A stretch of 39,959 bases of DNA, from positions 1 through 39,959 of the forward strand of contig CANNEP010000021.1 of the NCBI GenBank assembly GCA_947503655.1. Reading direction: 5' to 3'. The stretch is from an uncultured Microbacterium sp. (GTDB lineage: Bacteria > Actinomycetota > Actinomycetes > Actinomycetales > Microbacteriaceae). This document shows positions 38,323 through 39,959 of the stretch, in pieces. The first letter of the stretch is position 1. Each line of letters begins with the position of its first letter. Position numbers and translations under genes: made by a program. The notes beneath the pieces were generated by a model. It was given only the letters and a program-made list of their open reading frames with translations, ran no database searches and was not told the origin of the DNA.

Positions 38323-39897
38323 TTAAATCAGTCCGGTCTCCTGAGCCACGTGAATCGCGCGCGAACGGGTCTCGACGCCGAGCTTGGTGAAGATGTGCGC
38401 GAGGTGGCTCTTTACGGTCGCTTCGCTCACGAACAGCGTCTTCGCGATCTCCCTATTCGTGACGCCAGTCGCGAGCAGGCGCAGCACTTCGATCTCACGA
38501 TCGGTGAGTTTCGGCATCGGCTGGCGCATGCTCCGCAGCACGCGCGACGCCAGATGCGGAGCCAACACCATGTCACCCGCCGCCGCCCGCACGATGCCAT
38601 CGGCGATCGTTTCGGGCGCGACATCCTTCAACAGGTAGCCCGCGGCCCCCGCCTCAATCGCGCCCAGAATCTCGGCGTCACGGTCATACGTCGTCAGAAT
38701 CAGCACGGCTGGCGCCGGGTCAAGCGCCCGTAGCGCCGACGTCGTTTCAACACCATCAATCCCCTCGCCGAGCCGCAGATCGCACAGCACCACATCGGGT
38801 TTGAGGTGGGTCGCGAGCGCAATCGCCTCTTCGCCTGTCGCCGCCTCACCAATCACCTCGACCTGATCCAGCCCGATCGTCGTGCCAAACAGGCCGGTCA
38901 TCATGATGCCCAGCACCGCGACACCCGCGATGAGGCTCGGCACTGGCTTGCCGACAACAGCCGTCGCCACCTTGCGCCAGACGCCCGTCTTCTCAGATTT
39001 CACCGTGGTTCCGGAACCAACTGCCGCGGTCTCAGAAGCCGGGCGGGGGATGAAGGGCCAGAAGATGCGGCGACCGCAGACGGCGAGGAACGGTGGGAGT
39101 ACGAGGAGTACGGCGGCGAGGGCGATGAGCAGGCCGATGGTCGACGAGACGCCGAGGCCGTGCGTGCCGGGGATGACCGCGAGCAGGAGGGTCAGCACGG
39201 AGAGCACGACAGTGACGCTCGACGCGATGATCGCGGGTGCCGTCTTGCGCCATGCGGTGCTGAGGGCGGCGCGGTGGTCGGCGTTGAGGAGGAGCTCGTC
39301 GCGGTAGCGCGAGATGAGCAGGAGCGCGTAGTTGGTGCCGGCGCCGAAGACGAGAACGCTGATGATTCCGGAGTCGATCTGCAGGTCAAACGCCGAGCCA
39401 GCGGCGGCCGTGACGCGGCCCGCGAGGCCGTCGGCGAGGGCGACAACCGTGAGCGGAATCAGCCACAGCACGGGCGAGCGATACGTGATGATGAGCAGCA
39501 CCGCGACGATCAGAATCGTCACGAGCAGCAGGATCGCGGCTTCGCCGTCATCGCTGAGCAGCGGGCCGCTGGCGTCGGCGGGGGCGCTCTCGTTGAGCAC
39601 CGGGAGGAGGGCCTTGAGTGCATCGGTGTTGGCGTTGGAGAGCGCGGAACCATCGGTGCGGGTTGCGAGCACGATTACCGACTGCCGGTCAGCATTTGGG
39701 AACTTCGTCATGAGTTCGGCGGCCTGTGCCGACTCCGAGGTCGTGGGGGCTTGGGCGTTGCCGACGGGAGCCTTGGCAGAACCAAAAGCGCCAAAGAGCA
39801 GCACCATCACGAGGAGACCGAGAACGAGGGAGATCCACGCACCCCGACGCGAAGTCAGGGCGTTCGCGAACCGGGGGCGAATGTCAGAGCGAGCCAT
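38323..39897 (-). CDS. Chimeric protein: internally deleted MMPL transporter fused to truncated LuxR response regulator
   Basis: The 524-aa frame starts MARSDIRPRFANALTSRRGA. Residues 1-120 look like the first helix and outer domain of an MMPL (RND-type) transporter, cut short at LLSDDGEAA. About 60 residues normally found before the second helix are missing, and TILIVAVLLIITYRSPVLWL follows directly. Helices continue to LFGTTIGLDQVE (about 347). Then, without a break, comes a receiver domain lacking its first strand and acidic pair, with Asp373 in VLCDLRLG and Lys424 in YLLKD, and a LuxR helix-turn-helix (LTDREIEVLRLLATGVTNRE). Neither half can be fully functional as known. Real fusion, decaying locus or assembly error are all possible. 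Confidence 0.75.
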   Translation of the reverse strand: MARSDIRPRFANALTSRRGAWISLVLGLLVMVLLFGAFGSAKAPVGNAQAPTTSESAQAAELMTKFPNADRQSVIVLATRTDGSALSNANTDALKALLPVLNESAPADASGPLLSDDGEAAILLLVTILIVAVLLIITYRSPVLWLIPLTVVALADGLAGRVTAAAGSAFDLQIDSGIISVLVFGAGTNYALLLISRYRDELLLNADHRAALSTAWRKTAPAIIASSVTVVLSVLTLLLAVIPGTHGLGVSSTIGLLIALAAVLLVLPPFLAVCGRRIFWPFIPRPASETAAVGSGTTVKSEKTGVWRKVATAVVGKPVPSLIAGVAVLGIMMTGLFGTTIGLDQVEVIGEAATGEEAIALATHLKPDVVLCDLRLGEGIDGVETTSALRALDPAPAVLILTTYDRDAEILGAIEAGAAGYLLKDVAPETIADGIVRAAAGDMVLAPHLASRVLRSMRQPMPKLTDREIEVLRLLATGVTNREIAKTLFVSEATVKSHLAHIFTKLGVETRSRAIHVAQETGLI

Positions 39898-39959
39898 GGT
39901 TCCAGCCCACCAAGAATTCGCGCGTCAATCATCGGGAATGCGGGCGAAACAAAGATCGT

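Larger units (their letters stand above)
1147..39652. repeat. Dispersed octamer TGGTTCCG / CGGAACCA, about one per kb
   Basis: Counting by eye I find 42 copies on the two strands. Starts: 1147, 2922, 3861, 5443, 5956, 6693, 6884, 7520, 8356, 8935, 10316, 12513, 13103, 15003, 15040, 15149, 15766, 16130, 16830, 17027, 19441, 19891, 21510, 21537, 22183, 23192, 24359, 25119, 26366, 28362, 28915, 30111, 31715, 32732, 32829, 33614, 35668, 36182, 37709, 39006, 39012, 39645. Nineteen read TGGTTCCG and 23 CGGAACCA on the plus strand. They are in coding and non-coding DNA, in different codon phases (GGA-ACC as Gly-Thr, GTT-CCG as Val-Pro, GGT-TCC, GAA-CCA). The span given covers first to last copy. Confidence 0.9.

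Noticed and set aside
38245..38733. 162-codon frame reading from the SRPBCC start
   Set aside because: Only the first 22 residues resemble the family; the rest is antisense to the response-regulator part.
1147..39652. The octamer as a Chi or KOPS site
   Set aside because: Those motifs are strongly strand-biased relative to replication; here both orientations are nearly equal.

Overview
The window is high-GC DNA with dense, short-spaced, often overlapping genes. Its gene families are typical of Actinobacteria: DUF222/HNH proteins, DesK/NarL two-component systems, a YtrA-type GntR with an ABC exporter, MMPL and MmpS-like proteins, and a stand-alone PurL. A member of the Microbacteriaceae or a close relative is the best guess; this is inference from gene content, with no rRNA or marker phylogeny in the window. 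No rRNA, tRNA, CRISPR array, insertion sequence or prophage was seen.

Layout. 1-5 kb: a cut-off Pr6Pr-like membrane protein, an M3 metallopeptidase, a DUF222/HNH protein with a candidate SOS box, and a cyclophilin lipoprotein. 5-8.3 kb: purA overlapping a beta-propeller lactonase-like gene, a small lipoprotein and chorismate mutase. 8.4-15 kb: a six-gene minus-strand operon (solute-binding protein, two permeases, two ATPases, tyrosine phosphatase) in which every junction is a 4-bp ATGA overlap, divergent from a GntR regulator across a palindromic operator. 15-22.8 kb: metallophosphoesterase, acyltransferase, a two-component system, a YtrA-like GntR/ABC operon with a clear operator, and an MFS transporter. 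22.9-28.9 kb: a GAF/PucR-type regulator followed by a compact operon of class II HMG-CoA reductase, HMG-CoA lyase, a small two-TM protein and a TctA-like permease, closed by a strong terminator. This reads as a mevalonate uptake and catabolism locus: mevalonate to HMG-CoA to acetoacetate plus acetyl-CoA.

29-40 kb: a region rich in intergenic palindromes, with a (ACCGC)n tandem repeat, purL with a coupled 45-codon membrane ORF, an unrecognised two-gene cassette (444-aa protein with a central hydrophobic segment, then a 157-aa protein) bracketed by two copies of a 55-bp repeat, an MmpS-like protein, an alpha/beta hydrolase, a DUF6766-like operon, a DUF892 ferritin-like protein and a CinA-C protein. 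The last 1.7 kb looks rearranged: a 22-codon SRPBCC gene start abuts an in-frame chimera of an internally deleted MMPL transporter and an N-terminally truncated LuxR response regulator.

The most unexpected signal is not a gene. The octamer TGGTTCCG (reverse complement CGGAACCA) occurs about 42 times by eye, roughly once per kb, on both strands, in all reading frames and between genes, where about two would be expected from base composition. In several gaps it sits in the stems of terminator-like hairpins. This resembles the behaviour of DNA uptake sequences or the cyanobacterial HIP1 repeat.
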